Assembly: GCA_011620505.1 (NCBI GenBank)
Contig: WOZA01000024.1
Location: forward strand, 1-32,522
Length of the DNA: 32,522 nt
DNA from: Anaerolineaceae bacterium
Lineage (GTDB): Bacteria; Chloroflexota; Anaerolineae; Anaerolineales; Anaerolineaceae
Reading direction: 5' to 3'
Both the position numbers and the translations under genes were made by a program. The notes below the pieces were generated by a model. It made no database searches. It saw only the letters and a program-made list of their open reading frames with translations, and was not told the DNA's origin. Below, piece after piece: positions 1 through 7,863 of this stretch. Numbering within the stretch: the stretch's first letter is position 1; each line of letters begins with the position of its first letter.

Positions 1-6
1 TGGCTA

Positions 7-15
7 TGCTATAAT
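7..15 (+). promoter_or_regulatory. Extended -10 promoter for the LCP-transglycosylase unit
   Basis: TATAAT at 10-15 is preceded by TG at 7-8, giving a perfect extended -10 (TGCTATAAT). The -35 region lies before the window. Transcription would start near 22, leaving a leader of about 35 nt before the ATG at 57, in which I see no clear Shine-Dalgarno sequence. Confidence 0.6.
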
Positions 16-56
16 CTTTACTCTGGTGGGGTGTCTTTTCGCCCTGCGTTAAGCTT

Positions 57-1370
57 ATGAAAACGACCGGAACCTTACCAATTCATCGCCGTGGCAAAGC
101 TTTGCTTGCAGCCGGAGTGTTGGTGGCCCTGGTTTTGATGATCAATGCCTGCGCTTCCGGTGGGGGCAGACCTCCAAGAGGGTCAAATCACCAGATGCTC
201 AGCCCCTGGGCATCCGCCACTCCCACCGCAACCCTGCAGCCCAGCGCCACCGCCACCCCGGACGTCTGGCCCACCTTCGCGCCGCCCGGCAGCCCCGCTG
301 CCACCGCCATTCCACCTGCCGCCCCCCGGCTGGAGCTGGATGAGGATGTGAAGATCTGGCTGCTCCTGGGCACGGAGGCGGAAAAACCTTTCAGCGGTCG
401 CACGGATGCCATCCATCTGCTGCTGATCAATGAGCGGCTTTCCAAGGCGAGCGTCATCTCCATCCCTGGCAGCCTGTTTGTTTATCTCCCCGGGCACACG
501 ATGCAGCGGCTCAACACGGCTTTTGCCCTGGGCGGAATGGAACTGGTGCGCGACACGCTCGCGTACAACTTCGGCATCCGCCCCGACAAGTTCGTTCTCG
601 TCCATCCGACCGAGTTCAAATGGCTGGTGGATGACCTGGGCAGTCTGGATGTGAGCGTGCTCTTTCCGATCCGGGACGCGTGCGGGGGTTTGCCCGCCGG
701 CACGCACCGGATGAATGGCGACAAGGTGTATTGTTATGTTTCGTATGATGGCGGCGATGAAATCAATCGCACCCGCCGTCAGCAGCAGGTCTTGCAGTTG
801 CTCTTTACCAAATTAGTTCAAAATGGCAGATTAGCCCGGCTGCCGGTTTTGTATGCTTCTTATCAGGATCATCTCGAAACCGACATCTCCCTGATGGATC
901 TCCTTCTCCGCGTTCCCCTGGCGCTGCGTTTGGGCGATCCGGATCGGGTGAGTTACTTCGTGCTGGGATGGGAGCAGCTGCGCCAATGGGAATTGCCTGA
1001 TAACACACAAACGACCGTCTTGCTGCCGCGCGAAGAGGAGGTGGCAGCGATGTTCGACCAGGCATTGGCGGCGATCAGTGACCCTTCCCCCCTTGGGGAA
1101 ATCGTGCTGACGTACGAAGCCCAGGTGACCATTGCCGTCGCGCTCACGCAAACCTCCCAGGCGACAGCGTATGTGCCGGTTTGGCCGACCAGCACGCCCA
1201 TCGGGCAGCCTACATCGAGTGCGACACAACCCGGTCAGCCTACCGCGACCCGCACACCAACTCAGCCCGGTCAGCCGACTGCAACCCGCGCACCAACTGC
1301 CACGTATTCTGAACCTTACCCGATACCGACCGCGGTCTTTTATACCCCAACACCGCCTGCGTATCCATAA
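57..1370 (+). CDS. LytR-CpsA-Psr (LCP) family protein, degenerate active site
   Basis: This is an exported LCP-domain protein of 437 aa. The family transfers undecaprenyl-linked glycopolymers onto peptidoglycan at the outer membrane face. Residues 13-32 form a hydrophobic anchor ending in a lipobox-like INAC, so it may be a lipoprotein. A Pro/Thr/Ala-rich linker follows (about 50-95), then the LCP fold (about 97-260) with LGTE (104-107), GRTD (114-117), the AFALGG region and NRTRRQQQ (237-244). The usual SIPRD motif reads SIPGS (135-139), so a conserved Arg-Asp pair is lost, and LGxD has Glu in place of Asp. The C-terminal 70 residues are low-complexity, with two copies of a QPGQPTATR-type repeat, and end in PPAYP. 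The next gene starts 17 nt downstream with its own SD sequence, so the two are probably co-transcribed. LCP membership is fairly sure. Whether the protein is a working transferase is doubtful. Confidence 0.85.
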   Translation: MKTTGTLPIHRRGKALLAAGVLVALVLMINACASGGGRPPRGSNHQMLSPWASATPTATLQPSATATPDVWPTFAPPGSPAATAIPPAAPRLELDEDVKIWLLLGTEAEKPFSGRTDAIHLLLINERLSKASVISIPGSLFVYLPGHTMQRLNTAFALGGMELVRDTLAYNFGIRPDKFVLVHPTEFKWLVDDLGSLDVSVLFPIRDACGGLPAGTHRMNGDKVYCYVSYDGGDEINRTRRQQQVLQLLFTKLVQNGRLARLPVLYASYQDHLETDISLMDLLLRVPLALRLGDPDRVSYFVLGWEQLRQWELPDNTQTTVLLPREEEVAAMFDQALAAISDPSPLGEIVLTYEAQVTIAVALTQTSQATAYVPVWPTSTPIGQPTSSATQPGQPTATRTPTQPGQPTATRAPTATYSEPYPIPTAVFYTPTPPAYP

Positions 1371-1387
1371 AATATAAAAAGGAGAAA

Positions 1388-3208
1388 ATGTTTAGGCAGA
1401 CCAAGCATCAGCATTTACCCCCACTCCTCAGAGTCCTGATGGTGTGTGGTCTTTTGCTGGGTCTGATCGGAACTGCTCCCGCAGAGTCAATTTCACTGCC
1501 CTCCGCCGGCGTTAAACGCTCGGTGACAATCGAAGTCGACTACACCATCTACGAGTGGTGGCTGCTTTCATGGAAAACCTCCGAAATCGTCTGCCAGGTT
1601 TACACTGAACACGAGTCCTGGCCCGATGCCTCCGAAGTGCTTTATTACTGCGGATCCACCATTCAAAAGCAGTGGTTGGGGACCAGTGCCTGCGTCTTTG
1701 ACGAAAACATCACCAATACCCAGGAATGCAACGGGTTATATCTTCATAAGGCAAGTGTCACCCCCTCCAAGCGCAAGGTGGAGGTCAGCCTGCCTTCACC
1801 AGAAGTGTTCGTTTCAATTGCCGGCTGCAATAAGGAACCAGGGCAAGCCAATTGCACCACACTCCCCTATTTGCGTCTGCAGGCGCTGGAGCCGCTCCCC
1901 AACGAACAAATCATCCAGATCCTTGGCACTGTCAACGGCGCCGGTTTTAGCTGCCCGGGCAGCGCGTGCGACTTACCGCTGAGCCCGACTGGCATGGAAG
2001 GCGTTTTGGTTGAGTTTTGGGCGGAATCGAGCTATGGTGATTCCAGCGATCACTACACCGCGCAGGTGCGCGTGATACCATGGGGCGATTTTGCCAATCC
2101 CGATCAACCCCCCACCGATAAACCCAGTTATTATGTGGATGTGCTCAGTTCCCAGTGGATGGGAGAAGGTCAGTCCACCTGTTCCGAGATTTGGCAGTCC
2201 TTCCTGCCGGTGGATGGGCCGCCTTCGTGGCTGAGGACGCCCGAATTGGCGGATGAGTTGGTATCGACGAACGAGTATTTCCTTCTGGCGGGTTTGCTCA
2301 TTAAGCAGGGCCTGGTGGATGCCAGCACTTGTCCGTCTGGCGGGCTTGAAACGAACGGCGCCGCGACTGCTTGCGGTATGGAGGCTGCCCAGGGGGTGGT
2401 GGATGATTGGCAAAATCAGTTTGACTCGGAAATACTGCGGGTTGCGGACGATACTGGTGTGCCAGCCCAATTGATGAAAAACATCTTCAGCCGCGAAAGC
2501 CAATTCTGGCCTGGCATCTATGAGAAAGTCCGCGAGGCGGGGCTCGGGCACCTGAGCGATATTGGCGCGGATGGCGTTTTGCTTTGGAACCCGGCTTTTT
2601 ACAGCCAGTTTTGCCCGTTGATTCTGACAGATGAGACCTGCCAGCGTGGGTTTGGCAACCTTGATCCTGCTCAGCAGGAAATGCTGCGCGGAGCCCTCGT
2701 CCAGAAGGTCAATGCTGCCTGTCCGGACTGCCCGGTGGGGATCGACTTGACCCAGGCGAACTTCAGCATCAGCATCTTTGCCCGCGGCATTTTGGCAAAC
2801 TGCGAGCAGGTGCGCCAGATTGTTTACAACAGCACCGGCCGCCAGCCGGGCCAGGTGGCGCAGTATGAGGATTTGTGGAAGTTCACGTTGCTGAATTACA
2901 ACGCGGGTCCGGGCTGCCTGGGCAATGCCATGCAGCGCACCATCAATAATGGCAATCCACTAACCTGGGAAAACGTTTCCTATAATTTGCAGGAGGCTTG
3001 CCGGGCCGGGATCGCCTACGTGGATGACGTCTCAATCATGCCCCAGCCAGACCAAGGCAGCATCAACGACCTGTTGAGCACACCCGAACCCAGCACCTAC
3101 CTGCCCACACCCACAGTCCAGCCGACACCGCGCCCGATTATTGTGACCCCCACGCCTGGACCGACTGCGACTCCAGGCCCAGCCCCCACCGGCACCCCTT
3201 ATCCCTGA
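1388..3208 (+). CDS. Exported lytic-transglycosylase-like protein, cysteine-rich
   Basis: A 606-aa secreted protein. The signal peptide covers about 1-33 and a GGAG sequence lies just ahead of the ATG. The N-terminal 320 residues hold many cysteines and match nothing I recognise, suggesting a disulfide-rich extracellular domain. Residues about 345-550 resemble an SLT-type goose-lysozyme fold: FSRESQFWP carries the expected catalytic Glu (370), and LLNYNAGPG (501-509) matches the family AYNAGPG motif. Between these motifs is an unusually long, Cys-containing insertion. The tail (about 560-606) is a Pro/Thr repeat linker ending in TPYP, close to the PAYP end of the upstream LCP protein. The likely role is cleavage of peptidoglycan glycan strands. 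The transglycosylase call rests on short motifs, so activity is inferred. Confidence 0.7.
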   Translation: MFRQTKHQHLPPLLRVLMVCGLLLGLIGTAPAESISLPSAGVKRSVTIEVDYTIYEWWLLSWKTSEIVCQVYTEHESWPDASEVLYYCGSTIQKQWLGTSACVFDENITNTQECNGLYLHKASVTPSKRKVEVSLPSPEVFVSIAGCNKEPGQANCTTLPYLRLQALEPLPNEQIIQILGTVNGAGFSCPGSACDLPLSPTGMEGVLVEFWAESSYGDSSDHYTAQVRVIPWGDFANPDQPPTDKPSYYVDVLSSQWMGEGQSTCSEIWQSFLPVDGPPSWLRTPELADELVSTNEYFLLAGLLIKQGLVDASTCPSGGLETNGAATACGMEAAQGVVDDWQNQFDSEILRVADDTGVPAQLMKNIFSRESQFWPGIYEKVREAGLGHLSDIGADGVLLWNPAFYSQFCPLILTDETCQRGFGNLDPAQQEMLRGALVQKVNAACPDCPVGIDLTQANFSISIFARGILANCEQVRQIVYNSTGRQPGQVAQYEDLWKFTLLNYNAGPGCLGNAMQRTINNGNPLTWENVSYNLQEACRAGIAYVDDVSIMPQPDQGSINDLLSTPEPSTYLPTPTVQPTPRPIIVTPTPGPTATPGPAPTGTPYP

Positions 3209-3226
3209 TCCTTCTCAGAGCAGGGA

Positions 3227-3442
3227 TTAAACTTTCCCTGAACGCAACTCTTCAAGCTGCGCTTCCAGTTCAGCCCGCTTTTCAACACCGGCCTGCTCAA
3301 CTTCGTAACGCACATTCTTGACGTAGTCGCAGATCTTCGCTTTTAATTCTTTACCTGAATAAGGCGCGTACAGACGGGCTAACGTGCTGCCTACCAGCCC
3401 GCCAAGCACTGCACCAAATAACCAACTGGAACTTTTGCTCAT
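3227..3442 (-). CDS. Small YtxH-like envelope stress protein
   Basis: I take the ATG at 3442 (MSKSSSWLFGAVLGG), because an AAAGGA sequence sits just upstream. That gives 71 aa, shorter than the longest open frame, which reaches 3532. Residues 7-22 form a Gly-rich hydrophobic segment of the YtxH type, followed by LYAPYSGKELK (about 24-34), the hallmark of that family, and a charged helical, coiled-coil-like tail. YtxH-like proteins are small membrane-associated proteins linked to general stress in Firmicutes, and their biochemical role is unknown. The gene is convergent with the transglycosylase gene and divergent from dnaK. The family call is fairly confident, but the function is open. Confidence 0.75.
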   Translation of the reverse strand: MSKSSSWLFGAVLGGLVGSTLARLYAPYSGKELKAKICDYVKNVRYEVEQAGVEKRAELEAQLEELRSGKV

Positions 3443-3600
3443 TTCATCGTCCTTTCGACATTTTCTACTTCTATTATAAGGGATTGCTGACTGCTGATAA
3501 CAATGCTTGTTTCTTGAGGATAGGTAAAACATGGTTTTCTATCCAGCTGGGGCTCCACGCATATATCCATCAGACAAAATGTTAATATCCTTCTATCAAA

Positions 3601-3654
3601 TAATTATTATGCTTTAGTCACGTTAATTATGCTAGTTATTCAAATAACAAGGAG
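3601..3654 (+). promoter_or_regulatory. AT-rich dnaK leader with direct and inverted repeats
   Basis: The region upstream of dnaK is markedly AT-rich. ATTATGCT occurs twice, exactly 20 bp apart (3606-3613 and 3626-3633), and either copy could hold a TATGCT -10 element. An inverted repeat, GTTATT-CA-AATAAC (3635-3648), lies directly before the AAGGAG SD sequence (3649-3654). No CIRCE (HrcA) element is visible. Heat-shock control by another factor is possible but not shown. Confidence 0.35.
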
Positions 3655-3659
3655 TGAAT

Positions 3660-5594
3660 ATGGGAAAAATCATCGGAATTGACCTGGGAACTACTAACAG
3701 TGTCGTCTCGATCATGGAAGGCGGATCCCCCACTGTGATCCCAACCTCAGAAGGGTCGCGTTTGCTGCCTTCGGTTGTGGCGTTTAATAAAAACGGTGAA
3801 AGGTTGGTCGGCATTCCTGCCAAGCGTCAGGCGATTGTCAATCCTGAGAATACCGTTTATTCAGTGAAGCGTTTTATGGGACGCCGCTATGACGAAGTGG
3901 CACAGGAACGTGGGATGGTTTCGTTTAAAGTCGTTGCTGGTCCCAGTGGCGACGCGCGCATCCAGATCCCCGTCACGGGGCAGACGTATACCCCACAGGA
4001 GATTTCTGCGATGGTGTTGGCCAAACTAAAGGCCGATGCTGAAGCCTACCTGGGCGAAAAAGTCACCCAGGCTGTTATTACTGTGCCGGCTTACTTCAAC
4101 GACAGCCAGCGCCAGGCAACCAAGGATGCCGGCAAGATCGCTGGATTGGAAGTGATGCGCATCATCAACGAGCCGACTGCGTCCGCGCTGGCTTACGGCC
4201 TCGATAAGAAAGAGAATGAGATCATCCTGGTCTTTGACCTGGGCGGTGGTACGTTTGACGTTTCACTGCTCGAAGTTGGCGGCGGCGTGGTGGAAGTGAA
4301 AGCCACCAATGGCGACACCCACCTTGGCGGCGATGACTGGGATAACGCAATCGTTAATTGGGCAGCGGAAGAATTCCGCAAAGATCAGGGCATTGATCTG
4401 CGCCAGGATCGCCAGGCACTCCAGCGTCTGCGCGAAGCGGCAGAAAAAGCCAAGATCGAACTCAGCACTGTAATGGAAACCGAGATCAACCTGCCTTACA
4501 TCACTGCTGATGCCAGCGGACCCAAGCACCTGCTGCTGAAACTCACCCGTGCCAAATTTGAACAGATGACGGAAGACCTGCTCAAGCGCTGTCTGCCCCC
4601 CTTCCAGGCTGTCATGAAAGATGCCGGAGTGAGTATCGATCGCATTAATGAGGTGGTCCTCGTTGGTGGAGCCACGCGTATGCCGATGGTGCAGGAATTG
4701 GTGAAAAAGCAGACCAATGGCAAAGAGCCTAATAAGAGCGTCAACCCGGATGAGGTTGTTTCCATTGGAGCAGCCATTCAAGGCGGCGTGCTGGCTGGCG
4801 ACGTCAAGGACGTGCTGCTGCTGGATGTGACCCCACTCTCGCTGGGTGTGGAAACCTTGGGCGGTGTTATGACTCGTTTGATTGAGCGCAACACCACGAT
4901 ACCGGTCAAGAAAACCGAAACCTTCTCGACCGCAGAAGATAGCCAAACAGCCGTGGATATCCACGTGCTGCAGGGTGAACGCCCGATGGCGGCCGACAAC
5001 ATGACCCTTGGTCGCTTCCGCCTGGACGGCATTCCGCCGGCGCCGCGCGGCATCCCGCAAGTGGAAGTCACTTTTGATATTGATGCCAACGGCATCCTGA
5101 ACGTGACCGCGAAGGATAAAGCCAGCGGCAAGGAGCAAAGGGTCACCATCACCGCTTCAACTAACCTGAACAAGGCGGATGTGGAGCGCATGGTGCGCGA
5201 AGCCTCGCAAAACAAGGCGGAAGATGAACGCAAGAAGGCACTGATCGAAGCCCGCAACATGGGCGACAACCTGGCGTATCAGTCCGAAAAGACCTTGAGG
5301 GAACTGGGCGAGAAGGTGGACGTTTCCTTGCGCAACGACGCCGAAGCCAAGATCCAGGTGCTGCGAGGGGCAATCACTGGTGAAGACGTCAGCGCCATTA
5401 CCAATGCCAGCAATGCTTTGCAGGAAGTGATGCAGAAGATTGGCAGCGCTGCCTATCAGCAAGCCGGACCTGCTGGAGGCGGTCAGCCTGGAGCAGGGTT
5501 TGGCGGTCAGCCAGGGGCTGGAAATGACGGCCAGCACGGTCAGTCGGAAGGCAATGACGAGGATGTTGTGGAAGGTGAATTCCACGAAGCCTAA
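3660..5594 (+). CDS. dnaK: Chaperone protein DnaK (Hsp70)
   Basis: DnaK is the ATP-dependent cytosolic chaperone that works with DnaJ and GrpE. I start it at ATG 3660, 5 nt after AAGGAG; an in-frame GTG at 3654 overlaps that SD sequence. The product is 644 aa, a normal length. The N-terminal ATPase domain shows GIDLGTTNS (6-14), AYFNDSQRQATKDAG (144-158) and VFDLGGGTFD (191-200). The hinge and substrate-binding domain include LLLDVTPLSLGVETLGG, followed by the helical lid. The C-terminus is a Gly/Gln-rich linker ending in an acidic EEVD-like segment (NDEDVVEGEFHEA), as in other bacterial DnaKs. grpE, dnaJ and hrcA are not adjacent, so it stands alone between its own upstream region and a strong terminator. 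The identification is secure. Confidence 0.98.
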   Translation: MGKIIGIDLGTTNSVVSIMEGGSPTVIPTSEGSRLLPSVVAFNKNGERLVGIPAKRQAIVNPENTVYSVKRFMGRRYDEVAQERGMVSFKVVAGPSGDARIQIPVTGQTYTPQEISAMVLAKLKADAEAYLGEKVTQAVITVPAYFNDSQRQATKDAGKIAGLEVMRIINEPTASALAYGLDKKENEIILVFDLGGGTFDVSLLEVGGGVVEVKATNGDTHLGGDDWDNAIVNWAAEEFRKDQGIDLRQDRQALQRLREAAEKAKIELSTVMETEINLPYITADASGPKHLLLKLTRAKFEQMTEDLLKRCLPPFQAVMKDAGVSIDRINEVVLVGGATRMPMVQELVKKQTNGKEPNKSVNPDEVVSIGAAIQGGVLAGDVKDVLLLDVTPLSLGVETLGGVMTRLIERNTTIPVKKTETFSTAEDSQTAVDIHVLQGERPMAADNMTLGRFRLDGIPPAPRGIPQVEVTFDIDANGILNVTAKDKASGKEQRVTITASTNLNKADVERMVREASQNKAEDERKKALIEARNMGDNLAYQSEKTLRELGEKVDVSLRNDAEAKIQVLRGAITGEDVSAITNASNALQEVMQKIGSAAYQQAGPAGGGQPGAGFGGQPGAGNDGQHGQSEGNDEDVVEGEFHEA

Positions 5595-5611
5595 AAGATC
5601 CTTTTGAGATG

Positions 5612-5649
5612 AAAAGAGCCTGTTCGTTTTTTGAACGGGCTCTTTTTTT
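5612..5649 (+). terminator. Rho-independent terminator of dnaK
   Basis: AAAAGAGCCTGTTC (5612-5625) pairs with GAACGGGCTCTTTT (5633-5646) with one G-U pair. The loop is seven nt and a run of T follows. It lies 18 nt after the dnaK stop codon. Confidence 0.92.
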
Positions 5650-5696
5650 GACCCAATTGGGGTTGGTGTTCTCATGCCTGCAGTGCAGGAAGCGAC

Positions 5697-5730
5697 TTGA
5701 TGGAGGTCCCCATACATTATAATTAGCCCA
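5697..5730 (+). promoter_or_regulatory. Promoter giving a leaderless sbcD-like mRNA
   Basis: TATAAT at 5718-5723 is followed by exactly six nt and then the ATG at 5730, so the expected transcription start coincides with the start codon. TTGATG at 5697-5702 is a possible -35 with a short 15-nt spacer. No SD sequence lies between. This predicts a leaderless transcript. Confidence 0.6.
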
Positions 5731-6962
5731 TGATCAAACTCCTTCACTTCGCAGATGCTCACATCGACATGGCCAACTACGGCCAGCACGACGCCGTCAC
5801 CGGACTTCCACAACGTGTGATGGATTTTTTGAAATCTCTGGACTTCATCGTCGACACTGCCATCAGCGAAAAGGTTGACCTGGTCATTTTCGCTGGCGAC
5901 ACCTACCGCGATCGTTCGCCGGCGCCGACTTTCCAGCGTGAGTGGGGCAAACGCATCATGCGCCTTTCACGCGCGAAGATCCCGACTCTGCTGCTTATAG
6001 GCAACCACGATGTCTCCCCCTCGCAGTATCGCGCGCATGCCATCCAGGAGTTTGACACGCTCAGCCCGGATTACATTCACGTTGTCAGCTCCCTCAAGCT
6101 GCTCAGCCCGAAAGATCTCGATGGCGTACCGGTTCAGGTGGTTGCCATCCCCTGGATAACGCGTTCGGGAATATTGGCGTCTCTGACAGCGGACTCTTCC
6201 AATGAGGAAGACCCCCAGGAACTGATTGAAAAGGCATTGAGCGATTGGCTAAATCAGACTATTTCGGATCTTGACCCCAGCCTCCCAACCATTCTGACCG
6301 CGCATGCTTCGATTGCCGGGGCAAAGTTTGGCAGCGAGCAAACCGTCAAAATCGGTCGGGATGTCGTCCTGCCGCCTGGCCTGGTGGCAAACCCAGCGCT
6401 GGATTACGTGGCACTGGGGCACATTCACCGCTACCAGGATCTCAACCAAGGATCGCATCCACCGGTGGTGTACCCCGGTTCAATTGAACGCGTGGATTTT
6501 GGTGAGATCAATGAAGGTAAGGGTTTCATCATCGCTGAGATTGAAAAGGGTCAAACAAATTACCGCTGGCAGCAGCTGCCTATCCGGCGTTTTCTGGATT
6601 ATTGGGTCGAACTGGATGATCTGCTGGGTGTCAATGAAAAAATCATGGCGGCATTGCCAGCCAGTGAAGAGCTGGCAGACGCGATTGCGCGGTTAACGCT
6701 CGTGTACCCAAGCGACCTGGAAACCTTGATCGATGAAGCACGAATTCATGAACACTTTAAAAGCGCCTTTGCTTTTCAGCTGGTCAAGAAACCCATTTCC
6801 GAGGCGCGAACACGGCTTGGCGACAGCTTTGAAGCCAGCAGTATGAGCCCCGCGGAATTGCTGGAGGTCTACTGGAAACAGCAGCACATCGAGGATAAAG
6901 CCGAGCGCGATCGCCTGCAGAAACTGGCTGAGGAAATTATCGTCCAGTCACAGACCCAATAA
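5730..6962 (+). CDS. SbcD/Mre11-like metallophosphoesterase DNA nuclease
   Basis: A 410-aa Mre11/SbcD-type calcineurin-like phosphoesterase, the Mn-dependent nuclease subunit that normally pairs with an SMC-like ATPase (SbcC/Rad50) to process DNA ends and hairpins. All metal-binding motifs are present: FADAHID (D9, H11), AGDTYRD (GD 56-57), GNHD (91-94), TAHAS (H193) and GHIH (231-234). A capping domain and a charged C-terminal helix follow. No sbcC-like partner is in the window; the downstream gene is a convergent lipoprotein. The start is the ATG directly after a -10 box. The family is secure. The exact role, whether SbcD proper or a YhaO-like relative, is not. Confidence 0.88.
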   Translation: MIKLLHFADAHIDMANYGQHDAVTGLPQRVMDFLKSLDFIVDTAISEKVDLVIFAGDTYRDRSPAPTFQREWGKRIMRLSRAKIPTLLLIGNHDVSPSQYRAHAIQEFDTLSPDYIHVVSSLKLLSPKDLDGVPVQVVAIPWITRSGILASLTADSSNEEDPQELIEKALSDWLNQTISDLDPSLPTILTAHASIAGAKFGSEQTVKIGRDVVLPPGLVANPALDYVALGHIHRYQDLNQGSHPPVVYPGSIERVDFGEINEGKGFIIAEIEKGQTNYRWQQLPIRRFLDYWVELDDLLGVNEKIMAALPASEELADAIARLTLVYPSDLETLIDEARIHEHFKSAFAFQLVKKPISEARTRLGDSFEASSMSPAELLEVYWKQQHIEDKAERDRLQKLAEEIIVQSQTQ

Positions 6963-7017
6963 GGCTATTCCCAGAATTTAAGTCCGACCTAAGTTATAAG
7001 GGCAATCCGGTCATATT

Positions 7018-7731
7018 TTACGGCGTCCACTCATCGTGGATAATTGCTGACAGGTAATAAGCACCGTCCCCGCTTTGCTGGAAACCCAGGCGCAGCGATT
7101 GCCAGTCCAGGTAGCCATAGGCTTCTGTTCCCGGTTGGAAATATTCAACGTAATGCCCATCCGGGTAAACCTCGGCAAAGTTATCGATGGTGTTGCTGGC
7201 TTTTCGCGAGGGATCCAGCAAGAGCTCCCACTCCTGAGCAGGGGTTTGGCTGGTGACGTACTCAGGCCAATATTTCACAACGGTAAGGTTTATGTCCATT
7301 CCGCTGCCCGCCTGCACACCCCAGTGGTAGATTTCCTGATCGCTTCCGAATGCAGCCACCTGTTCTCTGGTGAAGACCAGGTCCTTGTCCCCGTTGATAT
7401 AGCCATATGGAGAGATCCGCACGCCAAGTTCGGGGTGGATGAAAGCCGCCAGCGCGGCAAAATCTTGACTCTGTAGGAGCGGCAGGATTTTGGCCGCCAG
7501 ACCTTCAAAAGTATCTTTAACGGGCTCCAGCGGGCAACTCGTGCTTTCAAGGCTGGCTATTTGGGTTGAAAGCGCATTATTTTGCTCCTGAGCGGCCAAC
7601 AGTTGGTCTGAAAGCAATTGGTTTTGCTGCCTGAGTTGCTCAAGCTCGGTACTTTCGCTCGGGGCAGCCACCACGCAGCCTGTCAACATCAGAATGAATA
7701 CGATCAAAAAGGAAAAGAGTTTCTTGTTCAT
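7018..7731 (-). CDS. Predicted lipoprotein with coiled-coil segment, unknown function
   Basis: A 237-aa protein with a clean lipoprotein signal: a short basic N-terminus, a hydrophobic core and LTGC (lipidated Cys 19). Residues about 29-66 are Gln/Leu/Glu-rich with heptad spacing, a likely coiled coil that would hold the C-terminal domain away from the membrane. The remainder (about 70-237) is a compact domain with many aromatic residues (YGYING, EIYHWG, KYWPEYVTS). I do not recognise it, though it might be an NTF2-like or similar small alpha+beta fold. The SD sequence is a perfect GGAGG seven nt before the ATG. A TACAAT box about 30 nt upstream could drive it. It is probably a single-gene unit on the outer face of the membrane. 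Confidence 0.75.
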   Translation of the reverse strand: MNKKLFSFLIVFILMLTGCVVAAPSESTELEQLRQQNQLLSDQLLAAQEQNNALSTQIASLESTSCPLEPVKDTFEGLAAKILPLLQSQDFAALAAFIHPELGVRISPYGYINGDKDLVFTREQVAAFGSDQEIYHWGVQAGSGMDINLTVVKYWPEYVTSQTPAQEWELLLDPSRKASNTIDNFAEVYPDGHYVEYFQPGTEAYGYLDWQSLRLGFQQSGDGAYYLSAIIHDEWTP

Positions 7732-7762
7732 GGTTCCTCCGGATTGGGCGCAGAATTACACC

Positions 7763-7768
7763 TATTGT
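7763..7768 (-). promoter_or_regulatory. Candidate -10 box for the coiled-coil lipoprotein
   Basis: On the minus strand, TACAAT lies at about 7768-7763, giving a leader of roughly 25-30 nt that contains the GGAGG SD sequence. No convincing -35 is visible. Confidence 0.4.
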
Positions 7769-7863
7769 ACTTAAGACGGAATCTCGGGCAAAATGTTCCA
7801 AGACAGCCGGACTGAAAACCTATGAAACAAAGCCTTCTGTTTCTACTTTTGCACGGTTTGATC

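Noticed and set aside
1201..1300. CRISPR-like or minisatellite repeats in the LCP tail
   Set aside because: The repeats are in-frame Pro/Thr codons, typical of a linker, and there are only two to three copies.
3601..3659. CIRCE element before dnaK
   Set aside because: I looked for TTAGCACTC-N9-GAGTGCTAA and found nothing close.
4263..5138. 291-codon minus-strand frame inside dnaK
   Set aside because: It is antisense to a secure, conserved gene and is a codon-bias shadow.
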